A stretch of DNA of 64,000 nucleotides from Brucella pecoris (GTDB lineage: Bacteria > Pseudomonadota > Alphaproteobacteria > Rhizobiales > Rhizobiaceae), in NCBI RefSeq assembly GCF_006376675.1, contig NZ_VEWK01000010.1, positions 160,384 through 224,383 on the forward strand, read 5' to 3'. The position numbers were made by a program, and so were the translations under genes. Positions within the stretch are counted from its first letter, which is position 1. Every line of letters starts with the position of its first letter. A model generated the notes under the pieces. It saw only the letters and a list, made by a program, of their open reading frames with translations, ran no database searches and had not been told where the DNA came from. This document shows, one piece after another, positions 38,264 to 46,852 of this stretch.

Positions 38264-39283
38264 TCAGGCGAGCTTTATGATGAGCTTTCCGAAATTGCCG
38301 CCGTCCAGCAGAGAAATGAAGGCTTTCGGCGCGTTTTGAAGTCCATCGACAATGTCTTCCCGATAATGCACCTGCCCGTCGGCGATCCATTTTGCCATAT
38401 CGCGATAGAAAGCCGGGCGATGCTCTGGATAGTCGCGCTGAATGAAGCCGCGAATGGTGAGACTTTTCGACAGGATGTCGCGCATCACCACCGGCAGACG
38501 ATCAGGCCCGTCGAACGGCCCGCTCTGGTTATATTGCGCGATCAGGCCACAGACCGGCACGCGCGCAAACTGGTTCAACAGGGGAAATACCGCGTCGAAG
38601 ACCTTGCCGCCGACATTCTCGAAATAGACATCAATGCCTTTTGGACAGGCCTGCGCCAGTTCCTGAGCGAAATTTGGGCTGCGATGGTCGATGGCTACGT
38701 CAAAGCCGAATTCATCGATGAGCGCCTTGCATTTATCCGCTCCGCCCGCGATGCCGACGGCACGCGCGCCCTTCATCCGGGCGATCTGTCCCACAGCGGA
38801 ACCGACCGGCCCGGTTGCCGCCGCAACCACGACTGTTTCGCCCTCCTTCGGCTGGCCGATGGTGAGCAATCCGAAATAGGCGGTGAAGCCCGGCATGCCG
38901 AGAATGCCGAGCGCGGTGGTTACAGGCGCTTCCTTCGGGTCAAGCTTGCGCAAGGCCGATGCATTGGCAACGGCGTAATCCTGCCAGCCCGAGTGAGACA
39001 GCACGAAATCGCCCGGAGCAAAGCCCGCACTTTTGCTTTCAACGACCTCACCGACCGTGCCGCCTTCCATCACCGCACCGATGGCCACCGGCGCAGCATA
39101 GGATTTGGCCGCGCTCATACGCCCACGCATATAGGGGTCGAGCGACAAATAGCGCAGTCTCAGGAGAACCTCGCCGTCACCGGGGCTGGGGATCGCCGCT
39201 TCCTCCAGCCGGAAATTTTCTGCGGTCGGCCGACCATCGGGGCGCGATGCGAGCACGATACGGCGATTGATCTTTTCGCTCAT
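38264..39283 (-). CDS. NADP-dependent MDR oxidoreductase (CurA/PTGR-like)
   Basis: A 339-residue zinc-free medium-chain reductase acting on conjugated enones. YLSLDPYMRGRM, GMPGFTAYFGLL and AAATGPVGSAVGQIARMKGARAVGIAGG mark this subfamily; the nucleotide loop is AATGPVGS. CAGGAG precedes the ATG. It is the last gene on its strand here, and no regulator is adjacent. Confidence 0.87.
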   Translation of the reverse strand: MSEKINRRIVLASRPDGRPTAENFRLEEAAIPSPGDGEVLLRLRYLSLDPYMRGRMSAAKSYAAPVAIGAVMEGGTVGEVVESKSAGFAPGDFVLSHSGWQDYAVANASALRKLDPKEAPVTTALGILGMPGFTAYFGLLTIGQPKEGETVVVAAATGPVGSAVGQIARMKGARAVGIAGGADKCKALIDEFGFDVAIDHRSPNFAQELAQACPKGIDVYFENVGGKVFDAVFPLLNQFARVPVCGLIAQYNQSGPFDGPDRLPVVMRDILSKSLTIRGFIQRDYPEHRPAFYRDMAKWIADGQVHYREDIVDGLQNAPKAFISLLDGGNFGKLIIKLA

Positions 39284-39482
39284 GAGCGGAACTCCTGATA
39301 GTGATGATCGGACTTCAAGCTTTGTTTATTTAGGGCGAGAATCGGAAAAGTTGAGCTTTTGCAATCGGGATCAAGCTATATATCCATTGTGAACGCCTGA
39401 CTTGGAAATCTATTCCAAAGCTGGCGATTTTGCGCCAAGCATCACCTTTTTTGCAATTCGCTCAAACCTTGGGGTAAACGGC

Positions 39483-39830
39483 ATGAATCAGGACAAGCTT
39501 TTTCTCTTGAAGCCGGGTTTTGAAGATCCGGCTTATCCCGGCCAGACATTTTATTGCTGGCACTGCGCGCTTATTGAGGGGGTGCTGGCATCATTTCCGA
39601 CGCTGGGGAGTAGTCTGGACATTGAGCGCATCGATTGGCAGCGCCCGCGCAAGAGCGTGATAGCGCTGGCTGGAGAGGACAACCAAAGTCTGCCGCTTTT
39701 GATATTGAAGGAAGGCGACCGCTCTGCATTCGAGACCGGTATGCATGAAGGACGTTCGCTGATTGCCGACCCGCACAAGATATTGGCCGCCCTGACAGAA
39801 CGGCACAGCTTTCCGCCCCTGCATCCCTGA
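39483..39830 (+). CDS. DUF3088 family protein with a CxxC motif
   Basis: A 115-residue soluble protein matching DUF3088 by LLKPGFEDP and QTFYCWHCALIEG. C25 and C28 form a CWHC pair after a predicted first strand, as in thioredoxin-fold redox proteins; this is inference from the motif. GGGGTAA precedes the ATG at 39483. It is convergent with the mmsA region and divergent from the reductase gene. Confidence 0.75.
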   Translation: MNQDKLFLLKPGFEDPAYPGQTFYCWHCALIEGVLASFPTLGSSLDIERIDWQRPRKSVIALAGEDNQSLPLLILKEGDRSAFETGMHEGRSLIADPHKILAALTERHSFPPLHP

Positions 39831-39901
39831 AAGCCTGTCTCACAGCCATCCCTCTACCCCTTGACAGGCCCAGGATGACGTTGGGCATTGGCGTTGCCCT
39901 A

Positions 39902-39950
39902 TCACCTCGTCCTTCGAGACGGCGCTTCGCGCCTCCTCAGGATGAGGTGA
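39902..39950 (-). repeat. 49-bp inverted repeat, left arm (family 1)
   Basis: The reverse complement of these 49 bases equals 40075-40123 at every position. Each arm is itself a near-palindromic unit. Confidence 0.95.
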
Positions 39951-39966
39951 TAGACGCCGTGCTGCC

Positions 39967-40013
39967 TGCTTCATTATCGATGATGACCAATTCTGCGCCG
40001 TCATCGACGCCCG
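39967..40013 (-). pseudogene. decayed copy of the mmsA 3' end
   Basis: On the minus strand this reads GVDDGAELVI followed by unrelated residues, close to the mmsA C-terminus GVKDGAEFVIPTMK at 40136-40190. About two thirds of the aligned bases match, with a block of 15 of 18 around GAATT. It suggests an old partial duplication of the gene end; chance is possible. Confidence 0.4.
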
Positions 40014-40023
40014 GATACAAACA

Positions 40024-40054
40024 AAACCCCGCCCTTGTGGCGGGGTTTCGCTTG
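40024..40054 (-). terminator. terminator lying between the 49-bp repeats
   Basis: Stem AAACCCCGCC/GGCGGGGTTT with a five-base loop; the minus strand continues TTTTGTTTGT. It probably ends mmsA transcripts, 88 bases beyond the stop codon. Confidence 0.8.
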
Positions 40055-40074
40055 GTGGACAGTATGGTTGCTTG

Positions 40075-40123
40075 TCACCTCATCCTGAGGAGGCGCGAAG
40101 CGCCGTCTCGAAGGACGAGGTGA
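40075..40123 (+). repeat. 49-bp inverted repeat, right arm (family 1)
   Basis: Perfect inverted partner of 39902-39950, 12 bases from the mmsA stop codon. Confidence 0.95.
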
Positions 40124-40135
40124 CAAGCGCAATGC

Positions 40136-41632
40136 TTACTTCATCGTCGGGATGACGAATTCTGCCCCATCCTTAACCCCAGACGGCCAACGCGACGTGA
40201 CGGTCTTGGTCTTGGTGTAGAAGCGGAATGCATCCGGGCCATGCTGGTTGAGATCGCCAAAACCGGAAGCTTTCCAGCCGCCGAAGGTGTAGTAGGCAAT
40301 TGGAACCGGGATCGGCACATTGATACCGACCATGCCGACCTGAACGCGGCTGGCGAAATCGCGGGCCGCATCGCCATCGCGGGTGAAGATGGCAACGCCG
40401 TTACCAAATTCATGTTCATTCGGCAGAGCAAGCGCTTCCTCGTAGGTCTTGGCGCGAACGACCGAGAGAACCGGGCCGAAGATCTCTTCCTTATAGATGC
40501 GCATATCCTTGGTCACGTTGTCGAACAGGCAACCGCCCATGTAGAAGCCGTTTTCATAGCCCTGCATCTTGAAGCCACGTCCATCGACGACCAGCTTCGC
40601 GCCTTCTTCGATGCCGAGATCGACATAACCGCGAATGCGATCAAGAGCAGCCTGGGTGACAACCGGGCCGTAATCGGCAGAATTGTCGGTGGACGTGCCG
40701 ATCTTCAGCGATTCAACGCGTGGGATCAGCTTTTCCATCAGGCGGTTGGCGGTGTCTTCACCGACCGGAACAGCAACGGAAATTGCCATGCAGCGTTCGC
40801 CTGCCGAGCCGTAACCGGCGCCGATCAGCGCATCGACGGTCTGGTCCATATCGGCATCGGGCATGATGAGCATATGGTTCTTGGCGCCGCCGAAGCACTG
40901 CACGCGCTTGCCGTTCGAGCAGCCGCGACCATAGATATACTGGGCAATCGGCGTGGAGCCGACGAAGCCGATGGCCTGCACATCCGGATCATCGAGCAGT
41001 GCATCGACCGAATCCTTGTCGCCATTGACCACATTGAAGATGCCAGCCGGAAGACCGGCTTCCATGAACAGTTCAGCAAGGCGCATCGGGACGCCGGGGT
41101 CACGTTCGGACGGCTTCAGAATGAACGCGTTGCCACAGGCAATCGCCGGACCGGCTTTCCACAGCGGGATCATGGCCGGGAAGTTGAACGGCGTGATGCC
41201 CGCAACAACGCCGAGCGGCTGGCGCATGGAATAGGTGTCGATGCCCGTGCCGGCATTGTCGGTGAATTCGCCTTTCAGCATATGCGCAGAACCGAGGCAG
41301 ACTTCCACCACTTCCAGACCGCGCTGGATGTCGCCCTTGGCGTCGGCAATCGTCTTGCCATGTTCGCGGGCCAGCAGTTCGGCCAGGCTGTCATATTCGG
41401 CTTCGACCAGTTCAATGAACTTGCGCAGGACGCGGACGCGGCGCTGCGGATTGGTCGCGCCCCAGGCAGGCTGTGCAGCCTTGGCGTTTTCAACGGCGGC
41501 GCGCACTTCAGCCTTGGTGGCCAGCGCCACTTTCGCCTGTACCGTGCCGTCAAGCGGCTGGAAAACGTCGGCAGTGCGACCGCTATTACCGGCAACGTGC
41601 TTGCCGCCGATGAAATGTCCGATATTGCGCAT
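40136..41632 (-). CDS. mmsA: CoA-acylating methylmalonate-semialdehyde dehydrogenase
   Basis: A 498-residue aldehyde dehydrogenase that oxidises methylmalonate or malonate semialdehyde to acyl-CoA in valine and inositol breakdown. Nucleotide-binding PFNFPAMIPLW, GSTPIAQYIY and catalytic C281 in GSAGERCMAIS are present, and the C-terminal FGGWKASGFGDLNQHGP is typical of the family. GGGAGG precedes the ATG at 41632. It is divergent from a LysR regulator. Confidence 0.93.
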   Translation of the reverse strand: MRNIGHFIGGKHVAGNSGRTADVFQPLDGTVQAKVALATKAEVRAAVENAKAAQPAWGATNPQRRVRVLRKFIELVEAEYDSLAELLAREHGKTIADAKGDIQRGLEVVEVCLGSAHMLKGEFTDNAGTGIDTYSMRQPLGVVAGITPFNFPAMIPLWKAGPAIACGNAFILKPSERDPGVPMRLAELFMEAGLPAGIFNVVNGDKDSVDALLDDPDVQAIGFVGSTPIAQYIYGRGCSNGKRVQCFGGAKNHMLIMPDADMDQTVDALIGAGYGSAGERCMAISVAVPVGEDTANRLMEKLIPRVESLKIGTSTDNSADYGPVVTQAALDRIRGYVDLGIEEGAKLVVDGRGFKMQGYENGFYMGGCLFDNVTKDMRIYKEEIFGPVLSVVRAKTYEEALALPNEHEFGNGVAIFTRDGDAARDFASRVQVGMVGINVPIPVPIAYYTFGGWKASGFGDLNQHGPDAFRFYTKTKTVTSRWPSGVKDGAEFVIPTMK

Positions 41633-41699
41633 CGAAGAACCTCCCTGATGATCGCCTTGAGGAGCCACACGGCTCCCATCGTTGACACCATCTTGACTC

Positions 41700-41749
41700 T
41701 GCAAATTCCTGATTGCAAGACGCTGAAAAGCGTATCCGTTGTGCAAATT
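41700..41749. promoter_or_regulatory. candidate LysR-type binding region
   Basis: In the 155-base divergent space there is an inverted repeat TGCAA-N8-TTGCA (41700-41717) and a second TGCAAATT at 41742-41749. The position fits an operator for the LysR protein, but this is inference. Confidence 0.3.
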
Positions 41750-41787
41750 TTAGAGTAATTAGGAAGCATATTCACGCAGAGAGCATC

Positions 41788-42669
41788 ATGAACTGGGACG
41801 ATATTCGCATTTTTCTCGCCGTCGCCCGCTCAGGCCAGATTCTGGGTGCGGCCAAAAGGCTGGGCCTCAACCACACGACTGTGGCCAGGCGGCTGACCGC
41901 ACTTGAAACGGCGCTGTCCACCACGCTTCTGACGCGCCGCACCAACGGCTCGACGCTGACACAGGCTGGCGAGGAGTTTCTGCTTGCTGCCGAACGCATG
42001 GAAGCCGAAATGCTTTCCGCCCGCTCGCAGGTCGGCAATGCGGATATTGCCGTATCCGGCACGGTGCGCATCGGCGCGCCAGACGGTTTCGGGGTCAACT
42101 TTCTGGCGCCCCGGCTGGCACGGCTGACACAGAAATATCCCGACCTCACCATCCAGTTGGTGCCGGTGCCGCGCTCGTTTTCGCTGTCACGCCGCGAAGC
42201 GGATATCGCCATTACGGTCGAGCGCCCGGAGCAGGGGCGGCTCATTGCGCGCAGGCTCGTCGATTACACGCTTAGTCTCTATGCGCATCGCAGCTATCTG
42301 GAAGAAAACGGCACGCCGGAAACCACTGACGATCTCGCCCGACACCGGCTTATCGGCTATGTGGAGGATCTCGTCATCAATCCGTCGCTGGCCTATGCGC
42401 CGGAGATCAGCCGCGACTGGAAACCGGCCTTCGAAGTATCGAGCGCGCTTGGACAGGTCGAGGCCGTGCGGGCCGGTGCGGGCATCGGCATATTGCACGC
42501 CTTCATCGCCCGCGCCGATCCCGATCTCGTGCCAGTCCTGCCCGACCGGGTGATCCGCCGCGCCTACTGGCTCGCCTATCATGAATCCGCGCGGACGCTC
42601 AGGCGCGTCACCGCCATATCGGCACTCATTTCCGAACTGGTCGAAAGCGAAAAAACACTATTCAGCTAA
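41788..42669 (+). CDS. LysR family transcriptional regulator
   Basis: A 293-residue regulator with an N-terminal winged helix-turn-helix (IFLAVARSGQILGAAKRLGL, recognition helix after NHTTVARRLTALE) and a periplasmic-binding-like effector domain from about 90. It starts at the ATG at 41788. Divergence from mmsA suggests that it controls mmsA, probably in response to a pathway intermediate. It ends one base from the convergent DUF1275 stop. Confidence 0.9.
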   Translation: MNWDDIRIFLAVARSGQILGAAKRLGLNHTTVARRLTALETALSTTLLTRRTNGSTLTQAGEEFLLAAERMEAEMLSARSQVGNADIAVSGTVRIGAPDGFGVNFLAPRLARLTQKYPDLTIQLVPVPRSFSLSRREADIAITVERPEQGRLIARRLVDYTLSLYAHRSYLEENGTPETTDDLARHRLIGYVEDLVINPSLAYAPEISRDWKPAFEVSSALGQVEAVRAGAGIGILHAFIARADPDLVPVLPDRVIRRAYWLAYHESARTLRRVTAISALISELVESEKTLFS

Positions 42670-42670
42670 A

Positions 42671-43315
42671 TCAATTGAGCTTCATATAAGCGACCATGAC
42701 GCCGACGATCATCGCAGCGGGAACGAACAAGGCGTCAAGGCCAATGAAATAATGGCCGAGACCGCCGCCGACTGCGCCCAGCATCAGGGACAACCAGACC
42801 GCCACATGCTGCAGCCAGCGCCATTTCGGCGTTTCCCCGCGCAGCGAACAGGCAAGATCGGCGGCAGCGTTAAAGAGCGTGCCCGTCACATAGGTCACGC
42901 CCAGACGCGCGGCCCCGATAGGCTGCACCGCCGCATTCTGCGCGCCCATGGCCGCAGCGAGCAACAGCACCGGCTGGATGAGCAGCGCGCCCTCGCGCCG
43001 CAGCACGCCGACCATCAGCAATATCGCCACGACGCTCGCCATCACATAGAGACTGCCCCAGCGCCCATAAGCACGCACGACAAGTGTGCCGAAGAAGGCG
43101 CCACCGAAGAAAAGAACAATCAGGATCGCGGGGAACCAGATCAGCACTGTGCCTTGCACGCCAGGCTGCCCCGCCAGCGCGACACCAAGCTGCGTGGTGT
43201 TGCCGCTCATGAAGGATGCAAAGAAACCGCCCAGTTGCAGGAAGGCAATCGCATCGACGAAACCGGCCGCTGCCGTGAGAACCAGACCGAGCGACAGTTT
43301 GGAATTCGGTGTCAT
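42671..43315 (-). CDS. DUF1275 (YoaK-like) membrane protein
   Basis: A 214-residue protein with about six helices. The opening GLVLTAAAGFVDAIAFLQLGG and the FMSGNTTQLG motif mark the YoaK/DUF1275 family, whose role is unknown. Confidence 0.85.
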   Translation of the reverse strand: MTPNSKLSLGLVLTAAAGFVDAIAFLQLGGFFASFMSGNTTQLGVALAGQPGVQGTVLIWFPAILIVLFFGGAFFGTLVVRAYGRWGSLYVMASVVAILLMVGVLRREGALLIQPVLLLAAAMGAQNAAVQPIGAARLGVTYVTGTLFNAAADLACSLRGETPKWRWLQHVAVWLSLMLGAVGGGLGHYFIGLDALFVPAAMIVGVMVAYMKLN

Positions 43316-43382
43316 TTCAGTGAACTTCGAGAAAGGAAACGACCCGGCTCAAAAAGGCCGGGCCAGGCAATTGATCTGATGC

Positions 43383-43637
43383 TCACGCACGTTTGACGAT
43401 GCGCAGGATAATCAGCAGGATGGCAGCACCTATAAAGGCGTTGACGATCGCGGCGATAATCCCTCCGCCGACGGAAAATCCGAGACGCGGCAAAAGCCAG
43501 CCCGCGAAAAAGGCACCGATCACGCCGACGATGATATTGCCGATCAGGCCGAAACCGCCGCCCTGCACAACCTTACCGGCCAGCCAGCCAGCGATGAGAC
43601 CCACGAAAAGAAATACGAGAAGACTTCCAACATCCAT
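43383..43637 (-). CDS. GlsB/YeaQ/YmgE family membrane protein
   Basis: An 84-residue, Gly-rich protein with three hydrophobic helices; GLIAGWLAGKVVQGGGFGLIG is typical of this stress-linked family (transglycosylase-associated protein in older annotations). Its function is not settled. Confidence 0.88.
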   Translation of the reverse strand: MDVGSLLVFLFVGLIAGWLAGKVVQGGGFGLIGNIIVGVIGAFFAGWLLPRLGFSVGGGIIAAIVNAFIGAAILLIILRIVKRA

Positions 43638-43741
43638 GCGCTTTTCTCCCTCTCATAATACGTCACCCGACGCATATGGATCAGAGTTGACAATATGTTG
43701 GGCGGCGGCACAAGGGGGCGCGGGCGCCTCCCCCTGCTAAA

Positions 43742-44266
43742 TCACGGCGCTAGATGCCGGAATGCAGCAACGACTTCCTCGTAAACCTTGCGCTTGAAGG
43801 GAACGATCAGTTCCGGCAGTTCCGGCATCGGCTTCCACTCCCAGCGATCGAACTCGGCCGTATGCCCGCCGGGCGGCGGATTGATGGCGACCTCGCTCTC
43901 GTCGCCCTCGAACCGATAGGCAAACCATTTCTGCGTCTGGCCGCGATACTTGCCCTTGAGCGCCTGGCCAACCAGATGCGGCGGCAGATCATAGTTGATC
44001 CAGTTCGGCGCTTCGGCAAGCAGCGATACCGACTTCATGCCGGTTTCCTCGTAAAGTTCGCGGATAGCTGCTTCGATCGGGTCCTCGCCCTTGTCGATGC
44101 CGCCCTGCGGCATCTGCCAAAGCTGGGTCGCACCATCCATCTCGTCGCCCGGAATGACGATACGACGGCCAGCCCAGACCAGCCCGACCCTGTTCAGCAC
44201 CATCAGCCCGACACATGGGCGGTATGGCAAGCTTTCAGGATCGACAGGACCTTTGTGTTTCGACAT
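43742..44266 (-). CDS. rppH: RNA pyrophosphohydrolase (Nudix)
   Basis: A 174-residue Nudix hydrolase that removes pyrophosphate from 5' ends of mRNA to open them to decay. The Nudix box GGIDKGEDPIEAAIRELYEE is complete (GX5EX7REUXEE). In Bartonella and Brucella the homologue IalA/NudH is a known cell-invasion-linked protein. GGAGA precedes the ATG at 44266. It ends the envC-ctpA-deacetylase-rppH group. Confidence 0.93.
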   Translation of the reverse strand: MSKHKGPVDPESLPYRPCVGLMVLNRVGLVWAGRRIVIPGDEMDGATQLWQMPQGGIDKGEDPIEAAIRELYEETGMKSVSLLAEAPNWINYDLPPHLVGQALKGKYRGQTQKWFAYRFEGDESEVAINPPPGGHTAEFDRWEWKPMPELPELIVPFKRKVYEEVVAAFRHLAP

Positions 44267-44293
44267 GACATTCTCCATGATATGCAAACATAA

Positions 44294-45514
44294 TTACTGC
44301 CGTTCGGGATCACGCACCAGCGCCGAAACCGGCACGATTTCAATGCCGCGCTTCTTGACCTCATTGGCCCATTCAGCAACCGCATCGACGGTCACCGCGA
44401 AGGCCGAACCGGTGCCGATGGCACTGCCATTGGCGCGCGCGGTTCGCTCCAGTTCGTCGAGGCGATCGAGGATGGCGCGGCGCTCTTGCGATGCATCAAT
44501 CAAAACATTGGCGGCGGCGAAAGGCACAGCGTCGCTCGTGGCGATCCGGTCGGCCTGACTGCGCGCCGACGTGCCGTCATCCAGATAATATAGGCCGCGG
44601 TTTCCAATCTCGCTCAACACCGGCGAAAATGCTTCCATCTCGGATGTAAAACGTGCGCCCATATAATTCATGACACCGGCATAATTGGTCATCCGCGACA
44701 GCGCCCACCGCAATGAAGCCTGATTTTTCTCAAGGCCGTCATCAACCGTCAGCGTATTGCGACCGGGATTGACACGCGGATAATCGAACGGTTCCATCGG
44801 CAGTTGCAGCACAAGTTCATGACCGTTTTGCCGGGCTGCCTGCATCCAGCGCTGTAAACTATTGCCCTGCGGCGCAAATCCGAGCGTGATTTCCGGCGGA
44901 AGCTTGTCAACTGCCTCCATGCTGCCAGTCTGCGACAATCCAAGTCCGCCAATGACGATGGCGACCCGCGCGCCGCGCGCGCCGGACCAGCCGACCGCAT
45001 AGGCGTCCATCGGGCGCAGACCGTCTGCCCCACGCACCGGAAGCGGTCCGGTGGGGCTTTGCTCGACCAGCGCCTGTTCCGGCAGATGGGCAACGCGCCG
45101 ATCCTGCCCGGATTGATATGCATTCTGCACCACGACCACATCACCCTGCGCCGTACCGGCAGCGACGCTTGGCATACCCGGCGGCATATCGGGTGTGACC
45201 TTGATGATGGCAGGCCCCGGCTGACCGTTCGTTCCGCGCTGCGCACGACCGGGCGGTGGCGTATTGCCGGTTGCAGGTTGGGCTTTCGTCCCGATGGCTG
45301 GCGCTTCGACTTGCGACGGCTCCACAGCAGCGGTTTCGATCTTGCGGAAACTTGCCTGATTGCTCCGCCAGATGGCGAACACCGCGCCACCGGCAAGGCA
45401 AAGCCCCACCACGATGGCGAGACCTGTCACAGAAGAACGAAAAGCGCGGGAGCGTGAGCCCCCGCGCTTTTGCGGTTTCTTATCCAGTCCTAACGGGCTG
45501 TTCAGATCCAGCAT
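44294..45514 (-). CDS. divergent polysaccharide deacetylase family protein
   Basis: A 406-residue protein with one N-terminal helix (SVTGLAIVVGLCLAGGAVF), a Pro/Ala-rich linker to about 160 and a PF04748-type deacetylase domain (VAIVIGGLGLSQ, FAPQGNSLQRWMQAAR, QLPMEPFDYP, MNYMGARFTS). Likely in the periplasm with the peptidoglycan-processing neighbours ctpA and envC. A seven-base gap separates it from ctpA. Confidence 0.87.
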   Translation of the reverse strand: MLDLNSPLGLDKKPQKRGGSRSRAFRSSVTGLAIVVGLCLAGGAVFAIWRSNQASFRKIETAAVEPSQVEAPAIGTKAQPATGNTPPPGRAQRGTNGQPGPAIIKVTPDMPPGMPSVAAGTAQGDVVVVQNAYQSGQDRRVAHLPEQALVEQSPTGPLPVRGADGLRPMDAYAVGWSGARGARVAIVIGGLGLSQTGSMEAVDKLPPEITLGFAPQGNSLQRWMQAARQNGHELVLQLPMEPFDYPRVNPGRNTLTVDDGLEKNQASLRWALSRMTNYAGVMNYMGARFTSEMEAFSPVLSEIGNRGLYYLDDGTSARSQADRIATSDAVPFAAANVLIDASQERRAILDRLDELERTARANGSAIGTGSAFAVTVDAVAEWANEVKKRGIEIVPVSALVRDPERQ

Positions 45515-45521
45515 GGAGCGA

Positions 45522-46850
45522 TCAGTTCAACACACCCTTCTTCGGATCCGGCGGGAATGCGGCATTGGCCACTTCGCCACGCAGGAGCTTGAAGGCTTCG
45601 TTGAGCTGAATGTCATCCTTCGGATCAGTCGGAACATAAGCCGACGAACCAGAGCCGTTATCATCTTCGGCATTGCCCTTGATGTGGCCCTTGAGTTCGG
45701 ATTCGCCGCGAACGACGTCCTCGCCTCTCAGTTCCGGCGGCAAAGGCTGGTCAACCTTGATGTCAGGCGTGATGCCCTTGCCCTGGATCGACTTGCCCGA
45801 CGGCGTGTAATAGAGCGCCGTCGTGAGACGCAGCGAACCGTTTTCGCCGAGCGGAATGATCGTCTGTACCGAGCCCTTTCCGAAGGATTGCGTACCGAGC
45901 ACGGTGGCGCGGCGATGATCCTGCAAGGCACCGGCAACGATTTCCGACGCACTGGCCGAACCGCCATTGATCAGAACGATAACCGGCTTGCCGTCGGTCA
46001 GGTCGCCCTTGCGTGCATCGAAGCGTGTCACATCCTGCGGATCGCGGCCACGGGTCGAAACGACTTCGCCCTTGTCGAGGAAGGCATCGGAAACAGCAAC
46101 AGCCTGATCGAGCAGACCGCCCGGATTGAGGCGAAGATCCAGCACAAAGCCCTTGAGCTTGTCGGCAGGAATCTTGTCCTGAATATCCTTGATCGCCTTC
46201 TTCAGATCCTCGGAGGTCTGTTCGGTGAACGAGATGACGCGCAGATAACCGATGTCATTCTCGACGCGATAACGAACGGCCTTCACCTTGATGACGGCGC
46301 GGGCAATCTTCAGCGTGATCGGCTTGTCGACACCCTGGCGCTGGATCGTCAGCTCGATAGGCGAACCGATTTCACCGCGCATCTTGTCCACCGCATCGGT
46401 CAGCGTCAGCCCGCGAACTTCCTGCCCGTCGATCTTGGTGATGAGATCACCTGCGAGCACACCAGCCTTGGAAGCCGGCGTATCGTCGATCGGTGCGATG
46501 ACCTTAACGAGATCGTTGTCCATGGTGACTTCGATGCCGAGACCGCCAAATTCACCCTTGGTCTGCACGCGCATATCCTGCGCGGCTTCCGGGTTGAGAT
46601 AGGAGGAATGGGGATCAAGCGAGGTCAACATGCCGTTGATCGCGCTTTCAGTCAGCTTCTTGTCGTCCGGCGGCGTCACATATTGCGCGCGCACCCGTTC
46701 GAAAATATCGCCAAACAGAGCCAGTTCCTTGTAGACATCGCTATCTTTCCCTGCCGCAAAAGCAGTGGAAGCCGGCGCGCCCTGGACCATCACCATGGCT
46801 GACGCCCCCAGAAGGGCCCCGGCGAACAGCAGCGACAGTTTACGTATCAT
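45522..46850 (-). CDS. ctpA: C-terminal processing peptidase
   Basis: An S41 serine protease of 442 residues. Signal peptide to about 30, a PDZ domain (about 105-185), a catalytic Ser within GGSASASE (296-303) and the base lysine K325 in GTQSFGKGSV. CTPs trim the C-terminal ends of envelope proteins and control peptidoglycan hydrolases. It begins two bases after the envC stop, so the two are co-transcribed. Confidence 0.94.
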   Translation of the reverse strand: MIRKLSLLFAGALLGASAMVMVQGAPASTAFAAGKDSDVYKELALFGDIFERVRAQYVTPPDDKKLTESAINGMLTSLDPHSSYLNPEAAQDMRVQTKGEFGGLGIEVTMDNDLVKVIAPIDDTPASKAGVLAGDLITKIDGQEVRGLTLTDAVDKMRGEIGSPIELTIQRQGVDKPITLKIARAVIKVKAVRYRVENDIGYLRVISFTEQTSEDLKKAIKDIQDKIPADKLKGFVLDLRLNPGGLLDQAVAVSDAFLDKGEVVSTRGRDPQDVTRFDARKGDLTDGKPVIVLINGGSASASEIVAGALQDHRRATVLGTQSFGKGSVQTIIPLGENGSLRLTTALYYTPSGKSIQGKGITPDIKVDQPLPPELRGEDVVRGESELKGHIKGNAEDDNGSGSSAYVPTDPKDDIQLNEAFKLLRGEVANAAFPPDPKKGVLN

Positions 46851-46852
46851 TT

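Noticed and set aside
40241..41758. A 505-codon plus-strand frame opposite mmsA
   Set aside because: The mmsA protein is unmistakable on the other strand; this frame shows repeated Asp/Ile/Gly bias typical of antisense frames.
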